In this document: positions 1-10,592 of the stretch, piece by piece
Layout of the letters: the number at the start of each line of letters is the position of its first letter
Position numbering within the stretch: the stretch's first letter is position 1
DNA from: Stagonosporopsis chrysanthemi
Lineage: Eukaryota > Ascomycota > Dothideomycetes > Pleosporales > Didymellaceae
Length of the DNA stretch: 64,000 bases
Direction: 5' to 3'
NCBI GenBank assembly: GCA_022560025.1
Contig: JAFISE010000024.1
Location: 124,001 to 188,000, forward strand
Program-made: the position numbers and the translations under genes
Notes under the pieces: model-generated
The model's input: only the letters and a program-made list of their open reading frames with translations
Told to the model about the DNA's origin: nothing
Databases searched by the model: none

Positions 1-735
1 TGGGCCTTCCCCACAAACAACCGTGACATTGAACTTGTCAAACGCAGTTAAGCTTTTAAGCCGCATCTGTTCCTGCGTCTGATCGCCGGCAGCGAGGAGA
101 AGTACAACAAGAAAAAGAGCTCCATGAAGTACTTTCGGAGTGCCAGGAGACTCCCGAAAAAAAGCGGAAAGTTGTCGCTACCTATGTCTGCAGCTCTCTG
201 TAATTTCAGAATGGTGCTTATAGCACGATTTGGTTGAGTTATTGAGTATGTCGTTGTCGCTGTGCATTGAAGTTGCGATAGCTTTCCCTGGCTTGAATGT
301 GTCAGGCTGCATTTCATTCGCCGAGCATTTGGCGCTTGGGCGAGATTCGCTCAGACAAGAACAACAACAAGACTCTTCCCCTCACCAAAGTCATCTGGCC
401 ATTCTATACTTTCTCTGTCGCTCGTTGCATTCATCTGGCGCCCAGTGCATCTCGCAGTTGCCTTTCGCCTCCTGATAGCCAACGTCCAGTTGTGCATCAT
501 CGCCCCGGCCCTCAATCGCTGAGCTGCATCGACACGACATCACCGCAAGCGCAGACGAACATTACGCGCGCTTCTTGAACTTGCCATCACGCATGCAGGG
601 GTACCTGTGTGCGCCTCTCATGTCGATTTGAAGTTGGAAGTATCGTCGCAGCGGTGAAAGCGCATTCACCGCGACCGCACCACGCGCTCCTTCACCCAAA
701 CGGCTGCCTAAGAACGCCTCGCCGCACCAACACCC
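1..735. other. Intergenic, left edge and upstream of the Yta7 gene
   Basis: I see no convincing gene here. The short open frames overlap on both strands and lack recognisable protein character. The last 150 bases before the ATG at 736 are presumably the promoter and 5' leader of the AAA-ATPase gene. No RNA gene was recognised. Confidence 0.5.
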
Positions 736-3700
736 ATGTCTAACCGTACAAAGCGCAAGTTCAATATTGATCCTACCGCCTCCGACCCGGAGGACGACGA
801 CTACGACGACGCCGAGCGCGCGCCGCCACAACGTCGCCGTACCCACCACACACCAGGCACGAAGAAGCAGGGCAGCAAGCGCCAGCGTCGCATATACAAC
901 GGCTCTGACATTGACGACGACGACGAAGATCTCATCGAAGACGACTCCTTCACTGAGCGCTCTGAGTCAGAAGAGCCCGAGGTCAACCCTGCAACAGGCC
1001 GCAGCGTGCGCCGCGCGACAAAAAAGCAAGTCACATACGAAGAGAGCGACGAAGACGAGATAGAAGACACGCCTTCAGACAGCAACGACGAAACGCCCCG
1101 AACTACTGGGCGACGAAAGGCTAAGCCGTCGATCGAAGACGTCGAAAAGCCATCGCTCATCGTCAAGCTCAAGATGCCTGAGAATGCTTTTGGCCGCGCG
1201 CTGCGCACGCGTACGGGCAGCAAGTCTACCGCTCCTGCTCGCGGGAGAACACCAGAAGTTGGAATTATGCGGCGTAGTAGCCGTCTCTCGCACGATGTGG
1301 AGGCCCCGATGGTGGCTCTCTCAGACTCAGGCAGACATGTCAACGTTGTTCGAGAAGGCACGCGAACGCCCGAGCCATCTGTTGCCCGATTTACTAGAGG
1401 CGGCAAGGGCCCTAAAGTGCAGGCACCCAGCACTATCGAAGAGGCCTCACAGGAAATCTCTATGATTCAGAACGACGGCGAAGAAGACAGCCCAGGCCCA
1501 CTTGACAAGCTTCTGGCAGGCGCCGAGACGCAAGTAGAATCTAGCGCACGAGACTCGCCGGACCAGGAGGCTCAAGGAGCCAAAGAGGAAGATGACGGCG
1601 AAGAGGGTATGGAGGGCGTCATCCAAGAATCGCAGCATGATCGCGCTGCTGAGGATTCTGACGACGAAGAGGGCCCTGTCACACGCGGCGGCCGCAACCT
1701 GCGGACTCGAGCAACATCACAAAAGCGCAAGCGCGGTGCCGACGAATCTAGCGACTTCGATCCCGTTGATGTTGACGCTGAAGGGGAGGAGGAGGAGATG
1801 TCGGACTCAGATCACGACAAGGGCAAAGGCACAACATCTGACAGCGGCTCAGGTTCCGCGCGCAAGACCCGAGGCCGAACTCGACAGTCACAGAGGAGCA
1901 GACGCAATTCGTCCGATGAGGACTCCGCGCTAGACCCTGACGAGCTACAAGACGAGCTGCAAGAATTAAGCTCGAACAAGCGGCGCCGTCTGAGCAGGCG
2001 CGTCCCAGACAAAGACCTTTCGTATGAGACCGGACCGAGGCGGCGAGAGCGTAGGGCCATCGACTACAGGGTGGTTCGTCCTGAGCTCAACGCTGTTTTT
2101 GAGAACGACGATGATGACGGGCCAGCACCTTCAGCGAGCAAATCGCGCTCAAAAGCCGGTGGAGGAGCATTCGGTACACTGTTCAGCAACCAAGGTCCAT
2201 TCGGTGGCGGTCAGGTTGGCTTAGGGCAAGATGACGATTCCGATAGCAGCGACGAGGAGGTTCAAAAGATGCCCCGCCACTTTGGCAGCATGGTAGGCAT
2301 GACCCCCACAGCAGCGACAGCGCCTGGCTTTGGCGCATTCCCACAGGCTCACAATAACTCGGCACAAGAAAAGGGCGCCGGTGGCGGGCCTGCAAACTTC
2401 GGCAGGATCAAGGACAAGAAGGCTTTGGCTGATGCTGACCCACTTGGAGTCGATCCTAACGTCAATTTCGATGGTGTTGGTGGCTTGGATGACCACATCA
2501 ACAAGCTCAAGGAAATGATCATGCTTCCATTGCTCTATCCAGAGGTCTTCCAACGTTTCAAGATCACTCCCCCTCGAGGTGTGCTCTTCCACGGACCTCC
2601 CGGTACTGGTAAAACTTTGCTTGCTCGTGCTCTGGCCTCCAGTGTCAGCTCTCATGGCCAGAAAGTAACATTTTATATGCGCAAGGGTGCCGACGCGCTC
2701 AGCAAATGGGTCGGTGAAGCCGAGAAACAGCTAAGAACTCTTTTTGAAGAGGCACGCAAGACGCAACCCAGCATCATCTTCTTCGACGAGATTGATGGTC
2801 TCGCACCTGTCCGATCCAGCAAGCAGGAGCAGATCCATGCATCCATTGTCGCGACCTTACTTGCCCTCATGGACGGCATGGACGGCCGTGGTCAGGTTGT
2901 CGTCATCGGTGCAACGAACAGACCAGACTCAGTCGACAACGCACTTCGACGTCCCGGTCGTTTTGATCGCGAATTTTACTTCCCTCTGCCTAACGTTGCA
3001 GGACGTCGTTCCATCCTCGATATTCATACCAAGAACTGGGACCCACCACTTGATCCTAAGATGAAGGATCAGCTGGCGGAGCTGACAAAGGGCTATGGGG
3101 GTGCAGATCTCCGTGCTCTGTGTACAGAAGCGGCCTTGAACGCGGTGCAGGGCACTTATCCACAGATCTACCAATCCGAGAAAAAGCTGCTCATCCATCC
3201 TAGCGAGATCAAGGTTCTTGCTAAGGACTTCATGGTGTCCGTGAACAAGATGGTACCTTCGTCACAGAGGACAGCCACTGCTGCTGCCAATCCGTTGCCC
3301 AAGAGCATCGAACCTTTGTTGCGCAAACCGCTAGTAGATGTGATCAAGCGCATCAACGAGCTTATTCCCCGGAGGAAGCCACTCACTGCGCTGGAGGAGG
3401 CAGAGTACGATGACCGCGAGGATGAGAAGGGCTTCGAGCGCGAAACAACAATGCGTACCTTCGAGAGCAGTAGGATTTTCAGACCTCGTCTCCTTATTAC
3501 CGGTCTACAGGGTATGGGTCAACAGTACCTGGGAGCTGCACTGCTCAGTAAGATCGAAGGCCTCCATGTTCAGTCTTTCGATCTACCAACCATCTTGGAA
3601 GATTCTACAAGGTCTCCTGAAGCTGCTATAACTCAACTGTTCACAGAAGTTCGACGTCACAAGCCCAGTGTCATTTACATCCCTGCTGTGGACGTCTGGT

Positions 3701-5742
3701 ACAACACACTTCCTCCAGCGGCTACGAAGACCTTCAAGCTGCTTCTGCGCAGTATCGGTGCAAATGAAGCAATCATGCTGTTGGGCATCATGGAGCTTGA
3801 GGACGAAGATACCAAACCTGATCGGCAAATGATGGTTGATCTTTTCGGTTTCTCCCTCAACAACCAATTCGAGCTGCGCCGCCCCGATCATGAAGGTCGG
3901 TCTGAGTTCTTCAATTCAATCAGCCAATATGTTCGCATGTCTCCCGTAGACTTTCCGGACCTTGATAATAGGAAAAAGCGAGTACTTCCAGTCCTAGAGC
4001 CAGCGCCGATCGTCGAACCAGTCCTAAATCCCAAGGAAATTGCTGCCCGCGAGAAGGCTCAGCGAAAGCAAGACGAATTGACACTCGCAAAATTGAAGAC
4101 TGCGATCCAACCAATCATGGACAATCTAAAGAAGAAGCACAGGAGATTCTTTAAGCCGGTCTTGGACCCCGATTGGTACGCATACCTGCTCGACGAACGG
4201 GATCCGAATCGCGTCACCAGCGACCTGGATCGTGTACAACAAGAGGCGGAAGGCATGACTCGACCTTGGGAGATGTCAACGGACAATAAAGGCGTTGGTG
4301 TGTTGCTGCACGTCGAGAGTGGGAACAAATACTACAATCTCGACCTGTCGCAAATTGAGCAGCGCCTTTCCAATGGATACTACAAACGCCCCAGGGACTT
4401 CTTGTTCGATGTCAAGACACTCGCCAAAGACTCCAAGACTTTTCAGGATGCAGAAAGAACACTCAAGGCAAACGAGATGGTCGCAAACGTCGAGGTCGAT
4501 ATTGACGCTTGGTTCACTGGCAAAGAGGCTCAGTTCCTATGGCTCACCACGGAATGCGATGCCGTGTACGAACGTGAACTGCTGCGTGCAAAGAAAGCAC
4601 AAGAGAAACGCAAGAAGGCGATAGCAGATGGCGAGGAAGTACCTCCTGAGGTTGCACCGGTGCCGCCTGAGCAGTCTCACACAACAACTGAGACTTCTGG
4701 TCCTATCGTGTTGGGCGAACCCATACCTCGCTTTCCTCCTGTCACGCCCTTACGGGCACCCCACGATGCCTTGCTATCAAACGGTACGAGCACGGCAGAC
4801 AGTAGAGAGCTTTTGCATCAAAATGGATCGACGATGCCCTCGCATGTGGCAGACGAGGATTCGATTATGCCGGACAGTCAGCACGATGTCACTGCTAGTA
4901 CGCAGGCCGACCTTCAATACCAAACGCCCAGCAGGCCCAACACGCAGCCGACGCAGAAGTCGCAAATTTCAGCTCGAACGTTCGTCAATCCGAATATGCT
5001 TCCACACGACTACCACAACAGCGCAAGTACCACAACATCAGGCAACCAGACTTCCAAGCGTTCTTCAGATAACAAGTTCGGCACTCAGAGTAGCAATGGT
5101 GTCAGCCACGTTGGGCTACCCGAGCTCGTTGCCCCTGCTGGCGGATCACAGTTACCTGACACACAAGGTGCGCTATCCTTTTACCATCGATTCGATCTTG
5201 ATCCACCCCTCTCGCCCGAGTACTCAGCTAACTCGAGTTTCGGTACAGAACAACATTTCCATAGCCAGCACTCCGGTTCGCCACCCTCGCAAACCTCTCA
5301 GCCTTCCCAATCGTCTCAAATGCCTGCGCCTGCACCGCCGGCCCACAAGTCAAACATCATCGATATCCTCGCTGAACCGGCGCCGGAGCCTCAACTTATC
5401 TTGGATGACTCTTCTCTTGTTCAGCTTCATAGCAAACTCGTAACCTCCTCATCGGGCTGTTCACTCGAACAACTGGAGCAGATCAACGCCGCACTAATGG
5501 AGACGATCTGGCAACACCGCAGAGAATACAACCGTAATAAGGTCATTACTGCAGTCGCTGACGCATTCAACGTCATCATAGATGATATCGACACCATGCA
5601 AAAGATCCTCAAGCAGAGCCAGGAGGAAGAGAACGACCAGCAACAGATGCAATACGACTTTGACCCAAGTCAAGCGGGTCCTTACACTCAAGCACCGAGG
5701 AGTGATTACTACACACAACACACACAGCAGGAGCAACGATAG
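736..5742 (+). CDS. YTA7: Yta7/ATAD2-like AAA ATPase with bromodomain
   Basis: Single-exon gene for a 1668-residue nuclear chromatin factor. Yta7/ATAD2 proteins are hexameric AAA ATPases that bind histone H3-H4 and adjust nucleosome density; this role is known for the family. Visible parts in order: a long acidic and serine-rich N-terminal region with basic patches (about 1-560); an AAA module with Walker A GPPGTGKT at about 620-627, Walker B IIFFDEID at about 680-687 and the arginine-finger stretch RRPGRFDREF; a second, degenerate AAA module near 916 whose P-loop reads GLQGMGQQY, so the Walker lysine is lost, as expected in this family; a bromodomain at about 1120-1260 (NLKKKHRRFFKPV to the YKRPRDFLFDV helix region); and a Gln/Ser/Pro-rich tail ending in a short helical region. 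Length and domain order fit full-length fungal orthologues. The ATG at 736 follows a CA-rich leader and gives a natural basic/acidic N-terminus. Confidence 0.95.
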   Translation: MSNRTKRKFNIDPTASDPEDDDYDDAERAPPQRRRTHHTPGTKKQGSKRQRRIYNGSDIDDDDEDLIEDDSFTERSESEEPEVNPATGRSVRRATKKQVTYEESDEDEIEDTPSDSNDETPRTTGRRKAKPSIEDVEKPSLIVKLKMPENAFGRALRTRTGSKSTAPARGRTPEVGIMRRSSRLSHDVEAPMVALSDSGRHVNVVREGTRTPEPSVARFTRGGKGPKVQAPSTIEEASQEISMIQNDGEEDSPGPLDKLLAGAETQVESSARDSPDQEAQGAKEEDDGEEGMEGVIQESQHDRAAEDSDDEEGPVTRGGRNLRTRATSQKRKRGADESSDFDPVDVDAEGEEEEMSDSDHDKGKGTTSDSGSGSARKTRGRTRQSQRSRRNSSDEDSALDPDELQDELQELSSNKRRRLSRRVPDKDLSYETGPRRRERRAIDYRVVRPELNAVFENDDDDGPAPSASKSRSKAGGGAFGTLFSNQGPFGGGQVGLGQDDDSDSSDEEVQKMPRHFGSMVGMTPTAATAPGFGAFPQAHNNSAQEKGAGGGPANFGRIKDKKALADADPLGVDPNVNFDGVGGLDDHINKLKEMIMLPLLYPEVFQRFKITPPRGVLFHGPPGTGKTLLARALASSVSSHGQKVTFYMRKGADALSKWVGEAEKQLRTLFEEARKTQPSIIFFDEIDGLAPVRSSKQEQIHASIVATLLALMDGMDGRGQVVVIGATNRPDSVDNALRRPGRFDREFYFPLPNVAGRRSILDIHTKNWDPPLDPKMKDQLAELTKGYGGADLRALCTEAALNAVQGTYPQIYQSEKKLLIHPSEIKVLAKDFMVSVNKMVPSSQRTATAAANPLPKSIEPLLRKPLVDVIKRINELIPRRKPLTALEEAEYDDREDEKGFERETTMRTFESSRIFRPRLLITGLQGMGQQYLGAALLSKIEGLHVQSFDLPTILEDSTRSPEAAITQLFTEVRRHKPSVIYIPAVDVWYNTLPPAATKTFKLLLRSIGANEAIMLLGIMELEDEDTKPDRQMMVDLFGFSLNNQFELRRPDHEGRSEFFNSISQYVRMSPVDFPDLDNRKKRVLPVLEPAPIVEPVLNPKEIAAREKAQRKQDELTLAKLKTAIQPIMDNLKKKHRRFFKPVLDPDWYAYLLDERDPNRVTSDLDRVQQEAEGMTRPWEMSTDNKGVGVLLHVESGNKYYNLDLSQIEQRLSNGYYKRPRDFLFDVKTLAKDSKTFQDAERTLKANEMVANVEVDIDAWFTGKEAQFLWLTTECDAVYERELLRAKKAQEKRKKAIADGEEVPPEVAPVPPEQSHTTTETSGPIVLGEPIPRFPPVTPLRAPHDALLSNGTSTADSRELLHQNGSTMPSHVADEDSIMPDSQHDVTASTQADLQYQTPSRPNTQPTQKSQISARTFVNPNMLPHDYHNSASTTTSGNQTSKRSSDNKFGTQSSNGVSHVGLPELVAPAGGSQLPDTQGALSFYHRFDLDPPLSPEYSANSSFGTEQHFHSQHSGSPPSQTSQPSQSSQMPAPAPPAHKSNIIDILAEPAPEPQLILDDSSLVQLHSKLVTSSSGCSLEQLEQINAALMETIWQHRREYNRNKVITAVADAFNVIIDDIDTMQKILKQSQEEENDQQQMQYDFDPSQAGPYTQAPRSDYYTQHTQQEQR

Positions 5743-7821
5743 AAGTGTAGAAGCTGGCGGGGCTACAGATGGTGGGAATTGTATGGCGGCTCCGTGTGTG
5801 AGCACTTGATGACCACGTTGCACGATTTGTTTCCTTTCATCATGTTTGCACGGTTGGCGTTTCGTTGCGCTTGCGACTGACTTGGTTGACACATACCCCC
5901 ACCTTATTCCTATTGGAGTGGTGCTTTTGTCTTACACATCCATAGATAGCGGATCGAATTAACGCTGACTCAAAGCCTTGCTTAACTCTCTGCTCTCCTC
6001 AAATGCACAGGCCTAAGATCCCGAGGCGTTTCGGAGATCGAATCACGGGTACTACGTTCAACAAGGTACAATTCCGGTTACACGGCCGCATTCATATGAA
6101 CGGTCCTTTGCTGCGCCTATTGCTGTATAATAACGACGGCGCGCTACATCAAGCCTCCCAATCGCTGTTATTGGACCGCCACAAGGCGACCATAAGGGCT
6201 GCCCTTTATGGTGCCAAAGATGTGGTTCTATCAAGCCTTATCGAAGGGAGACCCATTTGCAGCGTCCAGAATGTTCTGCAAGGATGGCAGGGTCCCAGAG
6301 AGTACCTATAACGCTCAAAAGAAAACACGACCGCATCGGTCGTAGAATTTGTTACGCAATATCAACAAAGCGGCCGTTGAATGAAAAGCGGTGTTTACTC
6401 GGCGCGCCCCGACAGGTTTTGATTGCGTGGCTTGCAGCAGGGCGCCTGAAGGGACCGTTGAGCGGCGTCACCGAGCATGTTCGTGCCGTTTTCGAAGCTG
6501 AGCACGGTTGTTCTCGCTGCTTCTAAATTGCGATGGTGGAGACCTTTGATCGCTCTTTCCTGATCGCGCATCCCCCAGGAAAAGGGGGTTCGCCAGCGCT
6601 AGCGTAGCTCCGCCCCACCCCCGCCCGGGGTTGATGAATCCTATCACAAGACGACTGAGCGCCCGCCCAGTAATTCTCCAAGTAAGCATTGGAAGCTCTC
6701 CCGAGATAGCAGTGCTTGTGAAGCCATTGTCTTTCGGCTCTATCGTCAGATTGCTGGGCGGCACGCGGCAGCTTGCGAACAATGGACGGCATGCAGCTGA
6801 CGGCTCGTGGCTGTTCGAACGTTTGAGAACGTTCCATTCGAACTTCCAGCTAAACGCGTACCCCTGCTACAGTGGTTGGGCGACATGACTCGAAGCGCAA
6901 TGATGGCAACGGAGTATTCCAATCCCCTTCAGCTGAACTGCCTCGAATGCCTAGGAAGCGACTGCCGGTCTTCCAGATGGGGGTTTCAGACTATGCAGTA
7001 GCGATTAGCCATGTGTTCTGTACACTGCGTCTGTCTGTATCTCTCCATAAGCTGTCGCTGTGTAATCAGCCGGCGTACGATAATGCAGAATGCCGCCTAC
7101 CAACGAGAGAGTGACGCTTGACCCAAAACACGCGCAGGCCATGTGGCCCAGAGCGCTACGAACCCTCCTCGATGGACTTCCAAGCCTCTAATGACGGAGA
7201 ACAGGGCGTATACAGTCTGTAAGCACATGCAAACAAAGACATCGTCAGACGACTGCCCCATGTCCTCCAATCACGGTGAGCATGACACGCAGGAATGCGT
7301 AGCATCGCGATCTAGCCAAGTCAAACACTTGTAGCGCCATTCTTTCATCGGCCTTGTTCCGTCTCCAGTAGAATACCGGCGAGCGGGAATACGTGCTCGC
7401 TTCGTCCTAGAGGCCGCTTTGATCGGTCGAGCTTGCACGTTGCAAGCCTTGTCGCCACGCGAGCTCGAGTCCAACGGCCGGGATCCCTTCGATTCCCAGG
7501 CTAGAGGCCCGTCTGAATATGCCCGTAGGCCATCAGATTATTATGGGCTGCGGTCTTGTCAGCACGCGCTTGGACCCTGCTGCGGCCGCTAAGCATTCCA
7601 TTCTATATTATTACTTTGTCTCCGGCGCAGGACTAAGATTTTCCTTGTTCGGTTTCTTTGTGTTCTCCAGTCCGCGATTGCTGTGGTTTCCCTTCGACGT
7701 TGGGTATTCAATTTGAGATTCGACCGTCCATTCGATATGATACTGGTGCGCCTACCATCGACGGCCTGATCAATATCCCCCTCTTGGTGGTAATTGGCCC
7801 CCCAACCCAGATTTCCAAGAG
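5743..7821. other. 2.1-kb gap with no callable gene
   Basis: This stretch separates the Yta7 gene from the receptor gene. It holds several short overlapping frames. The best is a 102-codon frame at 6003-6311 (+), which I cannot match to a family. Around 6570-6635 there is a short run rich in C and G, including CCCCC-AGGAAAA-GGGGG, which could form a small hairpin. The final 100-200 bases are presumably the receptor promoter. Confidence 0.4.
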
Positions 7822-9100
7822 ATGGTCAACTTCGAGCTCTTGGACGAAGCTTCCCGCAGCTTCAAGCTTCCTGACCATATTCACCCGTGGCTGCGAGCAG
7901 TTGTCGCCTTGGGCTTCATCTCTTTGGTCGCTTCGGTCGCCCTTCTCTTCGTCCTCAGCTACAAGCTCTTCATATGGCACAGGAAGTCTAAACGAAGCAA
8001 TCAATTCGTCATCCTCATCTTCAACCTCCTCTGGGCAGACATTCAGCAAGCGCTAGCATTTCTTTTGAATGTTGAATGGCTACGGTTGGGATCTGTTCAG
8101 GTCGAAAATCCAGTATGCTTTGCGCAAGGCTGGCTGGTTTCGACTGGTGATCTGGGCAGCGGCGTCTGGTGCTTCGCAATTGGGCTGCACACGTTCGCAT
8201 CGGTCATTCTTGATTACCGACTTTCGCCCAAGGCCTTCTACGTAGCGATTACCGCGGCGTGGGTCTTCACTATCGGTGTCTCGGCGATTGGTATTGGCCT
8301 CCACGGTGGGGATCTGTATGTGCGATCGGGAGTATGGTGCTGGATTCACCATGATCTCAAAGGTCTTCGCTTGTGGACTCATTACTTCTGGATTTTCATA
8401 TTGTAAGTTGTGGACTTGAGAAACGCCTGAAAATGTTTAAACTGATAGGAGTAGTGAATTTGGTAACGTCCTGATTTACGCCGTTATCTACACAATCCTC
8501 CTTCTCCGTATTCGCACTGGCTATTACACATCTGAGGAATCGGAACGAGTCCGAGCGATTGCAAATCTCATGGTCGTTTACCCTGCTGTATATGTAGTAT
8601 GCACGCTCCCACTTGCCTCCGCGCGTATGGCAGCAATGACCGGCGAGCCCCCTTCGCTCGCACGCCTCTGTCTTTCCGGTGCAATGATTACATCGAACGG
8701 CTGGCTGGACGTCCTGCTTTACACCTGCACACGACGCATCATGATCTTCAGCGACGAGCCGCCCTCGGACGCCAACGGCTTCGACACATTCACGCCCTTC
8801 TGGCAAGACAACAGCACACGGTTTGGTGGAGAAACTACAATTGAGGCTCTGCATTCCAAGCGCAACAGACGTAATGCAAGCAGAAGTGCGATTCCTTCGG
8901 GGAGGGGTAGTCTGGATGATCTCTTCCCGATGGGTAGTAAGGATATCAAGCTCGTCATGACGACGCAGGTTGTTAGTGAACCTGCAAACGATGAGGATGT
9001 CGAGGAGATAGAGGCTGGTGCACAGAGAGTACGGCCGAGGTCGCCGCTTAGTCAATGGAGTGAGGAGATGAAGAGTATGAAGAACCAGTCTCCCATTTGA
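7822..9100 (+). CDS. Seven-transmembrane fungal receptor (Git3/GprM-like GPCR), copy 1
   Basis: Two exons, 7822-8402 and 8455-9100, give 408 residues. The 52-nt intron (GTAAGT donor, AACTGATAG branch, GTAG acceptor) was placed so that the join reads WIFIFEFGN, matching WIFIVEFGT in the paralogue at 50880-52223. The first exon carries four hydrophobic helices and the start of the fifth, the second exon the remaining helices and a Ser/Arg-rich cytosolic tail. Signature strings are NQFVILIF and ADIQQALAF in helix 2 and VVYPAVYVVCTLPLA in helix 6. Cysteines in the first extracellular loop (NPVCF) and in the VWCWI segment could form the usual disulfide. Fungal receptors of this type sit in the plasma membrane and are thought to signal through G proteins; the ligand is unknown. 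The exact fungal class (GprM/N-like versus cAMP-receptor-like) is my inference and should be checked by profile search. Confidence 0.85.
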
Positions 9101-9858
9101 GGGAGTCAGTAGCCGTATAGCTTATAGACATCCAGCCGCGAGGCAACAACATTATCTGTCACTCGGACGACCTCTACCTCAATCTTGCGTCCCGTCCCGA
9201 CACTCAGATTGTGTAGCACTGCACTCGAGATTCATCTATGCATCTGTCTTGACGAGTCGCTCGTCGAAGAATGTTGATGTCGTCCACAGCAGACACTATT
9301 GTTTCCTTATAGTTAGGAATTGTTGGGCGGCTATACCGCGAGCACAATACTAAGAGTCTAAGAGTATTAGATGTACGGAGCACGCTCCAATGGCAATAGA
9401 TATTGACATACTTTCAACGCAAAAAAACGGATCTCGTACAGACTTCGGACAGAACATGGGGTATAGGGTATAATAGAAATAGCTGAATGGCATTGACAGA
9501 AAGTGAATGAGATAGATACAGAAATCTAAGAAGACCTCTTACGAGGAAAGAAACGAAATACCGACAGAAAAGCTAAGAACTGTGTAACATAACCAGGCAT
9601 GTCGAAAGATAGCAGCCGCGTGAGCCAGGCACAACAGCGAGGAAGGTTAGGCCTCATATGCAGCATATGTCCATCAGAAAAGTGTGAGCGAACGCAAGAA
9701 AATAAGGAGTAAACGAATTGAAGGTGAGAGTCGGCCAAATGCCGGCCGGAGAAAACGCCGAACGGCTGGAGTCGTAAAGATGCGAGGTCTGGGTCGTAAA
9801 GATCGTGGGGAAACAAAGTCCGGGAAAAGGAATCCTGAGCGTGAGCTGAATCACATGC
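9101..9858. other. Intergenic between receptor and Myb-like gene
   Basis: These are the 3' flanks of two convergent genes. The stretch is A/T-rich around 9290-9540 and contains no reading frame with protein character. I see no RNA gene or repeat. Confidence 0.45.
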
Positions 9859-10592
9859 TCATTGATGTTGCACATGTGCGTGGGGGTGCGGGTGTAACAT
9901 CTGGTGGGAACCGTACTGCATCGGATGCTGGTGCAGCATGGACTGAATACTCGGAACCCGCTGCTGCTGAGACGGATAGGTTCCAGGGTACTGGAGTTGT
10001 GCGTTCTGGTAGTGAGTTGCCGAGGCAACCGGTATGGCCATATCTGTGTGATGGTCGTCTGATTCTTCATCGAAGTCAGAAACGCCTATTGCGCTGTCCT
10101 CGTGGTCGGCGTAAGTACCGGAGTGATAGCCCTGCTTCTTCATCGCTGACCTAGCAGCCTGTGATAGGTTCTTGAAGCCTTTCTCCATGCACTGGAAGAT
10201 CCCATTAGTACCTGTCCCCTAAGACTTGGCAGGAAACTTACCTTGGTCTCCACCAGCTGCCACTTTTCGCCAACCCGGGCAGCGAGCAGACTCCACATAT
10301 CTCGGCGAACCTCCATGTATGCTTGTGCTAAGACGTCCAGCTTGACACCATCCCACTGTTCGGCATTCATCCTCTCCATCAACCGTTCATGCCGCTTCCG
10401 GCAGGCGTTCGGTGACTTGTTAGGAAAATGCTTTGGAGCGATCTGGTTCCAGTTGAGGCCTTGGGTTCTGGCCTGAATGAGGGTCTCGTCGTCCTGGGCT
10501 GACCATGACGAGCTTCGTGTGCTCCCACCTGCTGCAGATGCAGTGGAGATGGAACTGCGGTGTGCGGTCGGGGCCTTCTCACTCTTAGGCAT
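9859..10592 (-). CDS. Myb/SANT-like DNA-binding protein
   Basis: Two exons on the minus strand, 10592-10242 and 10191-9859, encode 227 residues. The 50-nt intron has a perfect GTAAGT donor and a TTCCAG acceptor and is in phase 0. Residues about 25-80 form a Myb/SANT-type unit (SWSAQDDETLIQARTQG, then NWNQIAPKHFPNKSPNACRKRHERL), and the following segment (MWSLLAARVGEKWQLVETK) looks like a weaker second helical repeat that continues across the intron. The tail is rich in Gln, His and Pro. Such proteins are nuclear DNA-binding regulators in filamentous fungi; the target genes cannot be told from the sequence. I chose the ATG at 10592 because it starts a Ser/Ala-rich leader directly before the domain. 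The in-frame upstream codons are hydrophobic and unlike the protein. Confidence 0.8.

Noticed and set aside
6003..6311. 102-codon plus-strand frame with LLRLLLYNNDGALHQA
   Set aside because: Considered an ankyrin-like fragment, but the repeat consensus is not met and there is only one unit.
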